DNA of 64,000 bases from Martinezella lusitana (GCF_016901135.1 NZ_JAFEVL010000075.1:186001-250000); one strand, 5' to 3'; positions 25,868-35,252 are shown, counted from the first letter of the stretch. Numbers and translations are program-made. Notes: generated from the sequence alone by a model not told the origin.

Positions 25868-27517
25868 TTGACCGATTTTAACTCGCTTGGTCTCTCCAAG
25901 CAGATCGTCGATACGCTGTCGCAGAACAACTTCACGACGCCGACGCCAATCCAGGCGCAGGCTATCCCGCTTGTTCTCCAGGGCCGCGATCTCATCGGCC
26001 TCGCCCAGACCGGCACAGGCAAGACTGCCGCCTTCGGCCTGCCGATCATCGAAATGCTGTTGAAGGACGCAAAGCGCCCCGACAACCGCACCGTCCGCAC
26101 CCTGATCCTCGCCCCCACCCGCGAACTGGTGAACCAGATCGCCGACAACCTCAAGCTTTTCGTCCGCAAGACAGCGCTGAGGATCAACGTCGTGGTCGGC
26201 GGCGCCTCGATCAACAAGCAGCAGCTGCAGCTTGAACGCGGCACCGACATTCTCGTCGCCACCCCCGGCCGCCTGCTCGACCTCATCAGCCGCCGTGCCC
26301 TGACGCTCGGCCAGGTCAGCTACCTCGTCCTCGACGAGGCCGACCAGATGCTCGACCTCGGCTTCATTCACGATCTGCGCAAGATCTCAAAGATGGTCCC
26401 GGCCAAGCGCCAGACCATGCTGTTTTCGGCCACCATGCCGAAAGCGATCGCCGATCTCGCTTCCGATTACCTGAGCAATCCGGTCACGGTCGCAGTCTCG
26501 CCTCCGGGCAAGGCCGCCGACAAGGTTGAGCAGTATGTCCACTTCGTTTCCGGTCAGAACCACAAGACCGAGATCCTCAAGGAAACGATATCAGCCAATC
26601 CGGATGGTCGCGCCATGGTCTTCCTGCGCACCAAGCATGGTGCCGAGAAGCTGATGAAGCATCTCGAACACGTCGGCTTTGCCGCCGCCTCCATCCACGG
26701 CAACAAGAGCCAGGGTCAGCGCGAGCGTGCCCTGAAGGGCTTCCGTGACGGCGAAGTCCGCGTTCTCGTCGCTACCGACGTCGCCGCTCGCGGCATCGAC
26801 ATCCCCGGCGTTTCGCATGTTTACAACTACGACCTGCCGGAAGTGCCTGATGCCTACGTCCACCGCATCGGCCGCACCGCGCGTGCCGGCCGCGACGGCA
26901 TCGCCATCGCCTTCTGCGCTCCGGACGAAATCCGCCTGCTGCGCGACATCGAGCGCCTGATGGGCATCGATATCGCCGTTGCCAGCGGCGAGGCTCCGGC
27001 CGACCGTGGCCGTCCGGTTCGCGCCAACAACCGCGCAGGCGGTCGTGGCGGCCAGGCCCCGGGCCAAGGTCGTGGTGGTGCCGGTCAGGGACGTCCGGAA
27101 GGCCGTCCCGCACGTCCGGCTCGCCGTCCTCATCGCGAGGGTGAAGCCGGCGAAGCCCGCGCCCACAACGGCGAGCGTCAGGAACGTCGTCCGCAGCGCG
27201 AAAACAATCGCAATGCCGACTTCCGCGGCCAACGTCGTGACGAGCGCGCGCCGCGCCCGGAAGTGGACAATGATCTCACTTCGACATCCGATTTCCGTCC
27301 GGCCAAGAAGATGCCGCACAATGGCCCGGCAAATGCCAATGGCGCAGCCCATGAGGCCGGCGCTCATCGCGGCCCGCGCCACGCTCATGGCCGCCCCACG
27401 GGTCGCCATGAAGATCGTGGCCAGAACGCTCAGGGCGAACAGCGCAACGACCGCAACAATGGCGGCATGAAGCGCCGAGGCCCCGGCAACGGCGGCCAGC
27501 GCCGCGAACGCGCCTGA
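25868..27517 (+). CDS. DEAD-box ATP-dependent RNA helicase (RhlE type)
   Basis: The 549-residue helicase unwinds structured RNA, with likely roles in ribosome assembly, mRNA turnover or cold adaptation. It has the Q motif (F at residue 4; PTPIQAQAIP), Walker A AQTGTGKT near residue 46 and PTRELVNQI. TPGR, VLDEADQML and LFSATMP follow, and the C-terminal motif HRIGRTARAGRDG is near residue 336. From about residue 375 the tail is a long Arg/Gly/Pro/Asn-rich disordered extension typical of RNA-binding tails. The start is TTG at 25868 with GAAAGG 6 bases before; no ATG fits the conserved N-terminus. A strong bidirectional terminator follows. Confidence 0.95.
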   Translation: MTDFNSLGLSKQIVDTLSQNNFTTPTPIQAQAIPLVLQGRDLIGLAQTGTGKTAAFGLPIIEMLLKDAKRPDNRTVRTLILAPTRELVNQIADNLKLFVRKTALRINVVVGGASINKQQLQLERGTDILVATPGRLLDLISRRALTLGQVSYLVLDEADQMLDLGFIHDLRKISKMVPAKRQTMLFSATMPKAIADLASDYLSNPVTVAVSPPGKAADKVEQYVHFVSGQNHKTEILKETISANPDGRAMVFLRTKHGAEKLMKHLEHVGFAAASIHGNKSQGQRERALKGFRDGEVRVLVATDVAARGIDIPGVSHVYNYDLPEVPDAYVHRIGRTARAGRDGIAIAFCAPDEIRLLRDIERLMGIDIAVASGEAPADRGRPVRANNRAGGRGGQAPGQGRGGAGQGRPEGRPARPARRPHREGEAGEARAHNGERQERRPQRENNRNADFRGQRRDERAPRPEVDNDLTSTSDFRPAKKMPHNGPANANGAAHEAGAHRGPRHAHGRPTGRHEDRGQNAQGEQRNDRNNGGMKRRGPGNGGQRRERA

Positions 27518-27526
27518 ACGAATATA

Positions 27527-27552
27527 AAAAGGGGGCCGATCGGCCCCCTTTT
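27527..27552. terminator. Bidirectional intrinsic terminator
   Basis: A perfect 26-base palindrome (AAAAGGGGGCCGA / TCGGCCCCCTTTT) lies between the converging helicase and EamA genes. A-run and T-run flanks on both sides make it a textbook two-way terminator. Confidence 0.93.
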
Positions 27553-27568
27553 CTATAACCTGTGAGCC

Positions 27569-28477
27569 CTATTCTGGCACGACATCCGCTGTACGCCGGT
27601 TGGTCAAATAGACGCCGATCACCACGACCACCGTACCGATGATGATCGGCAGCGTCAGCGGCTCGCCGAAGGCGATTGCGGCCTCGATGGCGACTGCCGG
27701 CGGCATCAGATAGATCAGCGATGCGGCGCGCGAGACCTGGCCTCGGCGGATGAGATAAAGCAGCAGGCCGACCCCGCCCATCGACAGACCGAAGACCGAC
27801 CAGAGAAGAGACAGGATCGCCGTCTGCGTGCCGTCAAAATGCAGGCCCTCGAACACGAAGGCCAGCGGCACGGTCACGATCAACGCGCCGACATATTGCA
27901 ATGTTGCGATGGTGCGGAGATCGCCGGTCTGCAGATAGCGCTTCTGGTAAAGTGTGCCGTAGGTCACCGATGCCATGGCCAGTAGATTGACGACCAGCGG
28001 AACCACGGACTGCCAGAGATTGGCCGTCTCCGGCGTCAGCAGCTTCGGCGAGATGGCGATCGCAATACCGACGAACCCGAGCAGCAGGCCAAGACGCTGG
28101 ATAGGCTGCAGGCGCTCGCCGACGAGAAACGGCGCCGCCATGGCCGTCATCAATGGTTGCAGGGCTGCGATGATTCCGGCCATGCCGGCCGGCACACCCC
28201 CGGCGATCGCCCACCAGAGGCCGCCGAGATAGATGCCGTGCAGGAAGATGCCGTGCAGGAAGATGCCGGAATAAACAGCCCGAAACACGCTCGACCAATC
28301 GCGCGGCCACCGGGCACCTGTAACCGAACAGAGCAGCACGAAGGCAAGCGCCGACAGGCTGTAGCGGATCATCAGGAAGGTGAACGGACCTGAATGCAGC
28401 GAGGCGTATTTGGCAACGATCCAGCCGGTGGACCAGAGAACGACGAAGATCGCCGGCGCGAATTTATCGAGGGACAT
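27569..28477 (-). CDS. EamA-family transporter (drug/metabolite type)
   Basis: The 302-residue membrane protein has about ten hydrophobic helices arranged as two EamA repeats. It starts FAPAIFVVLWSTGWIVAK, with GERLQPIQRLGLLLGFVG in the first repeat and GEPLTLPIIIGTVVVVIGVY at the end of the second. The substrate cannot be told. An exact 15-base tandem duplication in the gene inserts an extra GIFLH in a predicted membrane segment near residue 77. It ends at a bidirectional terminator shared with the helicase gene. Confidence 0.88.
   Translation of the reverse strand: MSLDKFAPAIFVVLWSTGWIVAKYASLHSGPFTFLMIRYSLSALAFVLLCSVTGARWPRDWSSVFRAVYSGIFLHGIFLHGIYLGGLWWAIAGGVPAGMAGIIAALQPLMTAMAAPFLVGERLQPIQRLGLLLGFVGIAIAISPKLLTPETANLWQSVVPLVVNLLAMASVTYGTLYQKRYLQTGDLRTIATLQYVGALIVTVPLAFVFEGLHFDGTQTAILSLLWSVFGLSMGGVGLLLYLIRRGQVSRAASLIYLMPPAVAIEAAIAFGEPLTLPIIIGTVVVVIGVYLTNRRTADVVPE
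28231..28265. repeat. In-frame 15-base tandem duplication inside the EamA gene
   Basis: AGATGCCGTGCAGGA occurs at 28231-28245 and again, identical, at 28246-28260, with the first bases of a third copy after it. Read on the minus strand it doubles the peptide FLHGI. Exact identity suggests a recent slippage event that keeps the frame. Confidence 0.85.
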
Positions 28478-28875
28478 GGAAGGCGGACCGATGTGCGTTT
28501 GATGCGCGGAAGCCGGAATCGGAGTCGAATTCGGGTGTCGCGCGGGGAGCTAAAGGCTGATAGCCGGTGGCGGCGGAACGGTCAAAATCCATCTGCTGAA
28601 AGCAGCCATCAATTTTTCTTCACCGCGCGCTCACGATCGCCCAGGTTTAAGAAATATCATCTGCCACCTAGGCGTTCAGTCCTCGAATGAAGCAGATGCT
28701 CAAATTTTGATCTGCGTCCTGCGACAAGGTTCGACGAATAGCGGCGGCGGCGCCCTTAAATGCCCGCAAATCCGGCATTTTTCGGCGCTGCGAAATTCGT
28801 ATCGGTAACTGCGCATACTTCTTGCATTGTAAAAACCATTGTATTCAAATGGGTAAAAACACGGGGACCGCGCCT
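28478..28875. other. 398-base upstream region of the ATP-grasp operon
   Basis: This stretch between the EamA start and the ATP-grasp gene holds no convincing gene. It must contain the divergent promoters of both. No clear -35/-10 pair or operator was identified. Confidence 0.4.
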
Positions 28876-30285
28876 TTGGCATTTGATGAAATGATTACTG
28901 CGGATGAAAGTCCGCGCGAACCTTACCAGAAATACTTCGAATGGTACTCCGGCCAGGACAGAGGCCATCTCATTGCCAAATCGCGAGATGCGGAAAACAT
29001 ATTCCGAAAGACGGGAATTACCTTCGCGGTCTACGGACACGCAGACTCCTCGGAAAAGCTCATCCCCTTCGATATCATCCCCCGCATCATCTCCGGTCGC
29101 GAATGGCGCAAGCTCGCCCAGGGCATCGAACAGCGGGTCATCGCCCTCAACGCTTTCCTCCATGACATCTATCACAAGCAGGAAATCATCCGCGCCGGGC
29201 GCATCCCGCGCGAGCTGATCGAGAAGAACGACGCCTTCCTGCCCGAGATGATCGGCTTTCGCCCGCCGGGCGGCGTCTACACGCATATCGTCGGCACGGA
29301 CATCGTGCGCACGGGCGAAGACCAGTTCTACGTGCTTGAGGACAATGCCCGCACGCCGTCCGGCGTCAGCTACATGCTGGAAAACCGCGAAACGATGATG
29401 CAGATGTTCCCCGAGCTGTTTCACCAAAACAAGGTGCAGCGCGTCGAGGACTATCCGCTGCTGCTGCGCCAGAGCCTCGCCTCGCTCGCCCCTCCAGGCT
29501 GCAAGGGCAAGCCCCGCGTCGCCGTGCTGACGCCCGGCATCTACAACTCGGCCTATTACGAGCACTCCTTTTTGGCCGACATGATGGGCGTGGAGCTGGT
29601 CGAAGGCTCTGATCTGCGCATCATCGACGGCAAGGTGAAGATGCGCACCACGCGAGGCTATGAAGCCATCGACGTGCTTTACCGCCGCGTCGACGACGAT
29701 TTCCTCGATCCTCTCACCTTCCGTCCGGAATCCGCACTCGGCATTCCCGGCATCATGGATGTCTATCGCGCCGGAGGTATCACCATCGCCAATGCGCCCG
29801 GTACGGGTATTTCCGACGACAAGGCGATCTATTCCTACATGCCGGAGATCGTCGAATTCTACACCGGCCGCAAGCCGCTCCTCGAAAACGTGCCGACCTG
29901 GCGCTGTTCGGAGCCCGACAGCCTGAAATACGTGCTGGAGAACCTGGCCGATCTCGTCGTCAAGGAAGTGCACGGCTCCGGCGGCTACGGCATGCTTGTG
30001 GGACCGACCGCCTCGAAGAGGGAGCGGACGGAATTCGCCGAGAAGCTGAAGAGCAGGCCGAACAACTACATCGCCCAGCCGACCCTTTCGCTGTCGACGG
30101 TGCCGATCCTGGTCAACAAGGGCATCGCGCCCCGCCATGTGGATCTGCGCCCCTATGTTCTCGTTTCCGATAAGGTGCGGATCATCCCCGGCGGCCTGAC
30201 CCGCGTGGCGCTGAAGGAAGGCTCGCTGGTGGTCAATTCCAGCCAGGGCGGCGGCACCAAAGATACCTGGGTTCTGGAGGACTGA
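28876..30285 (+). CDS. Circularly permuted ATP-grasp type 2 protein
   Basis: The 469-residue protein belongs to the circularly permuted ATP-grasp family (formerly DUF404/DUF407), predicted to form amide or peptide bonds at the expense of ATP. Typical segments are REPYQKYFEWY at the N-terminus, FRKTGITFAVYG, GVYTHIVGTDIVR and YVLEDNARTPSGVSYMLENR. LTPGIYNSAYYEHSFLA and VVKEVHGSGGYGMLVGP follow, and YVLVSDKVRIIPGGLTRVAL is near the end. Start choice: TTG at 28876 gives the family-like N-terminus MAFDEM and has GGGGA 7 bases ahead; ATG at 28849 is in frame but has no ribosome site. It leads a three-gene operon with the alpha-E and transglutaminase genes. Confidence 0.88.
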   Translation: MAFDEMITADESPREPYQKYFEWYSGQDRGHLIAKSRDAENIFRKTGITFAVYGHADSSEKLIPFDIIPRIISGREWRKLAQGIEQRVIALNAFLHDIYHKQEIIRAGRIPRELIEKNDAFLPEMIGFRPPGGVYTHIVGTDIVRTGEDQFYVLEDNARTPSGVSYMLENRETMMQMFPELFHQNKVQRVEDYPLLLRQSLASLAPPGCKGKPRVAVLTPGIYNSAYYEHSFLADMMGVELVEGSDLRIIDGKVKMRTTRGYEAIDVLYRRVDDDFLDPLTFRPESALGIPGIMDVYRAGGITIANAPGTGISDDKAIYSYMPEIVEFYTGRKPLLENVPTWRCSEPDSLKYVLENLADLVVKEVHGSGGYGMLVGPTASKRERTEFAEKLKSRPNNYIAQPTLSLSTVPILVNKGIAPRHVDLRPYVLVSDKVRIIPGGLTRVALKEGSLVVNSSQGGGTKDTWVLED

Positions 30286-30292
30286 AACGGAC

Positions 30293-31234
30293 ATGCTTGG
30301 AAGAACCGCGAATGGCCTCTACTGGATGTTCCGTTACATCGAGCGAGCCGAAAACATAGCCCGCCTTGTCGATGCCGGTCAGCGCATGTCGCTGACGCGC
30401 AGCGGCGCCGTGGAAGACGATTGGGACGGCGTCCTGCAAAGCGCCGGCGTCCGCGAAGCCTATGACGAAGTGCACAGCAAACTCACGGGCGCCGACGCGA
30501 TCGACTACCTGATGCGTGACCGCTCCAATCCGTCGAGCGTGATGTCCTGCATCGAATATGGCCGCAACAATGCCCGCATGGTGCGCACGGCGCTTACCCG
30601 CGACACCTGGGAAGCGACCAACGAATGCTGGATCGAGCTGAAGGCCTTGCTCGGCAAGCGGCTGAAAACGGCCGAACTGCCGGAGACGATCGACGTCATC
30701 AAGCGCCGTGCCGGATTGATCCGCGGTGCGTTCCATGGCTCGATGCTGCGCAACGAGCTCTATAACTTCGCCCGCATGGGCACCTTCATCGAACGCGCCG
30801 ACAATACAGCCCGCATCCTCGACGTAAAATATTACGTCCTGCTGCCATCAGTCTCGCATGTCGGCTCTTCGCTCGATAACGCGCAGTGGGAATCGATCCT
30901 GCGATCCGTCTCGGCGCACCGGGCCTACAAATGGGCCTACGATCCCGAATACAAGCCGGCCAACATCGCCGACTTCCTGATTCTGAACGGTCAGATGCCG
31001 CGGTCGCTCGCCTATTGTTATGAGAAGATCGTCGGTAACATCAGCTTTCTCAGCGCCGAATACGAGACGAGGCTGCCTGCAAACGAAACTGCCGAAGCCA
31101 TTCGTCAGTTGCTGCAGAAACTCACGATCAAGAATATCATGGACCAGGGCCTCCATGAATTCCTGGAGGATTTCGTCGCGCGCAACAACAAGCTCGGCGC
31201 CGAGATTTCCGACGGCTACCGGTTCTATCAGTAA
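30293..31234 (+). CDS. Alpha-E domain protein
   Basis: The 313-residue, mostly helical protein matches the alpha-E (DUF403) family. It opens MLGRTANGLYWMFRYIERAEN and has ARLVDAG, then YGRNNARMVRTALTRDTWE near residue 83. FARMGTFIERADNTARILD is near residue 159 and SLDNAQWESILRSVSAHRAY near residue 194. The biochemical role is unknown; genomic studies link it with permuted ATP-grasp proteins and transglutaminases as a predicted peptide-synthesis unit. It starts 7 bases after the ATP-grasp stop and is followed after 12 bases by the transglutaminase gene. Confidence 0.88.
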   Translation: MLGRTANGLYWMFRYIERAENIARLVDAGQRMSLTRSGAVEDDWDGVLQSAGVREAYDEVHSKLTGADAIDYLMRDRSNPSSVMSCIEYGRNNARMVRTALTRDTWEATNECWIELKALLGKRLKTAELPETIDVIKRRAGLIRGAFHGSMLRNELYNFARMGTFIERADNTARILDVKYYVLLPSVSHVGSSLDNAQWESILRSVSAHRAYKWAYDPEYKPANIADFLILNGQMPRSLAYCYEKIVGNISFLSAEYETRLPANETAEAIRQLLQKLTIKNIMDQGLHEFLEDFVARNNKLGAEISDGYRFYQ

Positions 31235-31246
31235 GCGAGCGACATT

Positions 31247-32065
31247 ATGAAACTGACGATCAGCCACATCACGGAATATCGCTACGACGAACCGGCGCAG
31301 TTCTCGCTGCAGCGCCTGCGGCTGACGCCGCTTACCGGCATCGGCCAGACGGTCCATGACTGGAAGCTCACGGTGGAAGGTGCGCATCCGGAGGTCGAAT
31401 ATGAGGACCAGTTCGCCAATCGCGTCACGCTCGTCTCGCTTGACGGCGAGCAGGATTCGACCCGGATCGTCGCTACCGGCGAGATCGAAACGCAGGACGT
31501 GAACGGTGTTATCGGCCCGCATAGCGGCTTCGGCCCGCTCTGGCTCTTCCTGCGGGATACACCGCGCACCAAGGCCGGCAAGCTGACGAAGGAGCTGCTG
31601 CGTGGCATCTCCGGAGACAATGAACTCGGCAGAATGCACGCGCTGATGAGCGCAATTCATCAGACGGTGGAATACAAGCCCGGCACCAGCGACACGGAAA
31701 CAACGGCCGAGCAGGCACTGGAAAGCAAGAGCGGCGTCTGCCAGGACCACGCCCATATCTTCATTGCCGCCGCGCGCGCATTGCGCATTCCGGCGCGCTA
31801 CATTTCCGGCTATCTCATGATGGAAGGCAAGAACGAACAGGCCGCCACCCACGCCTGGGCGGAAGCGCATATTCCCGGCCTCGGCTGGGTCGGCTTCGAC
31901 CCCGCCAACGACGTCTGCCCCGACGACCGCTACGTCCGCATCGCCACCGGCCTCTGCTATCGCGACGCCGCCCCGGTCTCCGGCATGCGTTTGGGCACGC
32001 CGGGCGAAAGCCTGACGGTCAAGGTGACGGTCGCGAACCAGGGGCAGAGCCAAAGCCAGAGCTGA
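31247..32065 (+). CDS. Transglutaminase-like cysteine protease-fold protein
   Basis: The 272-residue protein has the bacterial transglutaminase-like arrangement. An N-terminal beta domain opens MKLTISHITEYRYDEPAQ. The catalytic Cys is in SGVCQDHAHIFIAAAR near residue 164, the His in AATHAWAEAHIPGLGW near residue 203, and the Asp in GFDPANDVCPDDRYV. It has no signal peptide, so it acts in the cytoplasm. The C-terminus ends in a QSQSQS tail. It is the last gene of the ATP-grasp/alpha-E operon and could cleave or cross-link the predicted peptide product. Confidence 0.88.
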   Translation: MKLTISHITEYRYDEPAQFSLQRLRLTPLTGIGQTVHDWKLTVEGAHPEVEYEDQFANRVTLVSLDGEQDSTRIVATGEIETQDVNGVIGPHSGFGPLWLFLRDTPRTKAGKLTKELLRGISGDNELGRMHALMSAIHQTVEYKPGTSDTETTAEQALESKSGVCQDHAHIFIAAARALRIPARYISGYLMMEGKNEQAATHAWAEAHIPGLGWVGFDPANDVCPDDRYVRIATGLCYRDAAPVSGMRLGTPGESLTVKVTVANQGQSQSQS

Positions 32066-32233
32066 TAGCGGCAAACTGAGGTTCCCGAAAATATCTTCGC
32101 GAAGCATTCTGCATGCTCAGATGTCACAAAACTCTTGCTTCAATTGGGATATCTGCAGCATCTCGAATTCGCCGTGGTGGTGTTTAAGTGATCCATCTTG
32201 AACATCTCGGCCGACGACCGCGGGACGTGTTGG

Positions 32234-33820
32234 TTAGTTGGCCACCTGCTCGCCATCCACCGATACATCCTCGCCCTCGCCCACATCGACCGTGCGGTAA
32301 AAATTCAGCTTCTTGCCGCTAAATGTCAGGACAAGCTTTTGTTGTTCGCCATATCCCAAAACTGGCGCGTCGATCACGAACGTCCGTGCATCTAGCCATG
32401 TTCCCTTGGCCTCAGTGACATGGCCGATGCCAGGGTCGGAAGGCTTCGGCACCCCTTTGCGATAGAACCCATCCCGTCCGATCGGCAGGCTGTACCTGGC
32501 TGACGAGCCGACCGGATAACGCAAAGAGAATTCGACTTCAAAATGCGGAAGAGGGTCGGTTAGATCGAGCGTAAACGACCTTAATCCGAATTCGTTATCA
32601 GAGAATTCGTAAGTCTTTCCCGAGATCGCGGAAGCGATCTCGGGCGTTGAGCCGACGGGCGTCGGCTTTTCGACCGCGACGTCCTTGATCGCATTGGCAA
32701 GCTGCTCGGCGGCGTCCGGGTTCGACGGCAACGCCGACTCGGACTTGACCGCGCCGGAAACAGCATCGAGCAGGGCTTTATACTGAACTTGCTTTCTGGC
32801 GGTGGTCACCACCACAACATCCAAATCAGGAAACACCACGATCAATTGGCCGTTTTTGCCATTCGCCATGTAAACGTGCTTGTCGGGAAATATCCAAATG
32901 AAGTTCGAATAGCTCTCGTTAGGATCATCCGACGCATGCACATTCATGGTCTTATGGTTCAAGACGTCCGCCCAGCCCTGTGGAAGCAGGCGCTTTCCCT
33001 CCCATTCACCGTGGTGCAAATACAAGTAGCCGATTTTTGCCATGTCGCGCGGCAGCAGATACAGCATACCGTGTCCCATCGTGAGGCCTTGGGGATCGCG
33101 ATCCCAGTGCCAATCGACAATGCCTAACGGAGCAAAAAGCTTTTCCCTCGCATAATCCTCGGCAAGCTTGCCGGTCAGCCTGGTGATAATAGCCGAAACG
33201 ATATCCGGGTTGCCGTTGCTGTAATTGAAAACCTCTCCCGGCGAGTGCGCCATGGGACGATCCAGAATGAACTGGGTCCAATTGGAGCTTCGTGCCAGAT
33301 CGAACATTGTTTGCTGCTTGCCGCCCTCGAATCCCTGATCCCAATCGAGCCCGGAGGTCATGTCCAAAAGGGTTTGAACCGTAATAGCTTTCTTTCGCTC
33401 ATCGACATTCGCGACCTGGCGATCGGTGAAAAAATCGAGCATTGGATGATCGAGACGGTCGAGCAGGCCATCCTTGTAGACCATCCCGAGAAGGGTGCCG
33501 GTGATCACTTTCGTCGAAGAGAATATCTGGTGCGGAATATCGCCGGTGTAAGGGGCGTAATACGCCTCCGTGACAATTCGCCCATGACGCACGACGAGAA
33601 GACTGTCAAAGCTGTTGCGAGCCCCATAGGTGACAAGCTTGGCGAGCTCAGCGGAATCCATGCCCTGCTCTTCTGGCGTCGAGGTCAGCCATTGTTTGGT
33701 CGGCCATACTGATTGATCCGGATCCTGCGCGCGCGCTGGCTCCGAGCTAAGATATGTCAACAGAGTGCATAAGCTCAGTATTGCGCTCAAAACGAAGTGC
33801 TTTTTGGCTAGTGTGTCCAT
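32234..33820 (-). CDS. Exported serine hydrolase, beta-lactamase (class C-like) family
   Basis: The 528-residue protein begins with a signal peptide (hydrophobic residues 9-22, likely cut near Ala31). The SxxK motif is S101-S-T-K104, and the Tyr-x-Asn motif is Y200-S-N202 (FNYSNGNPD). A GKNGQLIVVFPD stretch near residue 333 occupies the place of the third motif. After about residue 370 there is an additional beta-rich C-terminal domain. The family includes esterases, D-amino-acid peptidases and beta-lactamases, so the substrate is open. It lies 83 bases downstream of a membrane AraC regulator gene on the same strand. Confidence 0.88.
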   Translation of the reverse strand: MDTLAKKHFVLSAILSLCTLLTYLSSEPARAQDPDQSVWPTKQWLTSTPEEQGMDSAELAKLVTYGARNSFDSLLVVRHGRIVTEAYYAPYTGDIPHQIFSSTKVITGTLLGMVYKDGLLDRLDHPMLDFFTDRQVANVDERKKAITVQTLLDMTSGLDWDQGFEGGKQQTMFDLARSSNWTQFILDRPMAHSPGEVFNYSNGNPDIVSAIITRLTGKLAEDYAREKLFAPLGIVDWHWDRDPQGLTMGHGMLYLLPRDMAKIGYLYLHHGEWEGKRLLPQGWADVLNHKTMNVHASDDPNESYSNFIWIFPDKHVYMANGKNGQLIVVFPDLDVVVVTTARKQVQYKALLDAVSGAVKSESALPSNPDAAEQLANAIKDVAVEKPTPVGSTPEIASAISGKTYEFSDNEFGLRSFTLDLTDPLPHFEVEFSLRYPVGSSARYSLPIGRDGFYRKGVPKPSDPGIGHVTEAKGTWLDARTFVIDAPVLGYGEQQKLVLTFSGKKLNFYRTVDVGEGEDVSVDGEQVAN

Positions 33821-33903
33821 GACTGTCTCCGATTTTTGCAGAGACTATGCCGAAGGGAGACCGCGCCTTCTCGCCGGAAACTCAAAAACGGCTGGCCGAT
33901 TTC

Positions 33904-35046
33904 TCAATGCGGCTTGCCGATTTCAAAATTCCTTGCCTCGCTCTGCGGCTTGGACGTCTCCCGGATGAGAGCCAGACGCCGGAACTCGGTCGGCGTCAGA
34001 CCCGTGTCTGCCTTGAAGGCTCGGTTGAACGGACCAAGCGACTGGAAGCCGGCATCCATGGCGATGGTCAGGACCGGCACGTCTTTTTGGCTGGAATCGG
34101 TGAGAGCCGCCTTGGCCTCGTCGATCCGATAGCGGTTGAGAAAAGCGTTGAAATTGCGGTAGCCGAGGCCTTCGTTGATGATCTGGCGCAGCCGATATTC
34201 GGGCAGGTTCATGAGCGCGGCGAGAGAGCCGATGGTCAGCCCCTCGCGACGATATATGCGCTCCGCCGTCATCAGGCGCTCCAGACGATTGAGCAGCGCC
34301 GGTTCGATCCCGGAACGATCGGCGTTTCTGATCAGAGCGGAAGAACTTCTGTCGGCGCATGCGCCGGCCGGCGCCAGCATCAGCGCTTGATTGGTCCTGG
34401 CCGTGCGGAACACACTCCAACCGGCAAGGACCGCCAGCAGGCAAAGACCGACAGCGTTGGCGAGATTTCGGGCCGGGGACAACCACGCCGAGGTCGCAAC
34501 GGAGGAGAGATTCGTGACCGCGTTGGTCGCGATATAGCTTAGTGTTCCCAGCAGCACGGTAACACGCAGGCGCCGTCGCCGGGCAACCAGATCCATTCGC
34601 CAAGTGGTGACGGTTTGCACCACGGCAAGCACCGCGAGAGCGAGATTGGCAAGCGTCAAGGCCCGGTCGACCACTGAAGCAACGGGGCTTGTGAGGGCGC
34701 CATAGGAAGCCATCAGCGTCAGGCCGACCAGAACGGTGCAGAGGCCGCAATGCCAGGGTCGGAAAACAAAATCATCATCGAACGTCGCCCGAGCCCAGAG
34801 CCAGAAGGCGACCGATCCGCCCGAGGACAATGCAATGAGCGGCAGGCTTCCCCAGTGCCATTCCGACGGGAATCCCGGCGCCTCGATGATTGCGGAGGCA
34901 GCACCTGCACCCGCGAGCGTGGCAGCGATACGCATCGCGCTCGTCGCGTTACGATCGCGCAGCAGGACGGCAGCGAACATCAGAAGCAATCCCGCTGCTG
35001 CGCCGCGACAGCCGTTATCGAGTGCGATGAGACCCGCGCTATTCAC
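33904..35046 (-). CDS. AraC-family regulator with a seven-helix membrane N-terminus
   Basis: The 380-residue protein starts with about seven hydrophobic helices over residues 15-230 and no periplasmic domain of note. An Arg-rich loop (RRRRLRV) follows the fifth helix. The AraC helix-turn-helix domain occupies about residues 270-365 (LTIGSLAALMNLPEYRLRQIINEGLG and TIAMDAGFQSLGPFNRAFKADTG). GTG at 35046 is chosen because GGAGGAGG stands 10 bases ahead; a GTG 24 bases upstream is in frame. A membrane-held one-component regulator placed ahead of an exported hydrolase suggests sensing of an envelope or outside signal. Confidence 0.85.
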   Translation of the reverse strand: MNSAGLIALDNGCRGAAAGLLLMFAAVLLRDRNATSAMRIAATLAGAGAASAIIEAPGFPSEWHWGSLPLIALSSGGSVAFWLWARATFDDDFVFRPWHCGLCTVLVGLTLMASYGALTSPVASVVDRALTLANLALAVLAVVQTVTTWRMDLVARRRRLRVTVLLGTLSYIATNAVTNLSSVATSAWLSPARNLANAVGLCLLAVLAGWSVFRTARTNQALMLAPAGACADRSSSALIRNADRSGIEPALLNRLERLMTAERIYRREGLTIGSLAALMNLPEYRLRQIINEGLGYRNFNAFLNRYRIDEAKAALTDSSQKDVPVLTIAMDAGFQSLGPFNRAFKADTGLTPTEFRRLALIRETSKPQSEARNFEIGKPH

Positions 35047-35230
35047 TCTTGGGAAGCCTCCTCCGCACACGGGTCAAGAGCGATCGATCATCGGAACTGT
35101 CCTCGGCGCGAGAAAGTTTACTATGTGCGGCTTGACGGCGGAAGCGAACTCGGTCCAGATTTTTAGGTCCACTCTCGGCGCCTCTGGGTTCCCTCTACGC
35201 ATTCTCGCGAATATTCCGCAGCAGAGTTAA

Positions 35231-35252
35231 GGGCGGAACTCTCGTCCCGCCC
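35231..35252 (-). terminator. Possible terminator after the arabonate dehydratase gene
   Basis: GGGCGG (35231-35236) can pair with CCGCCC (35247-35252) in the short region just after the minus-strand dehydratase gene. The stem is only 6 bases and the T-run is weak, so this is tentative. Confidence 0.4.
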
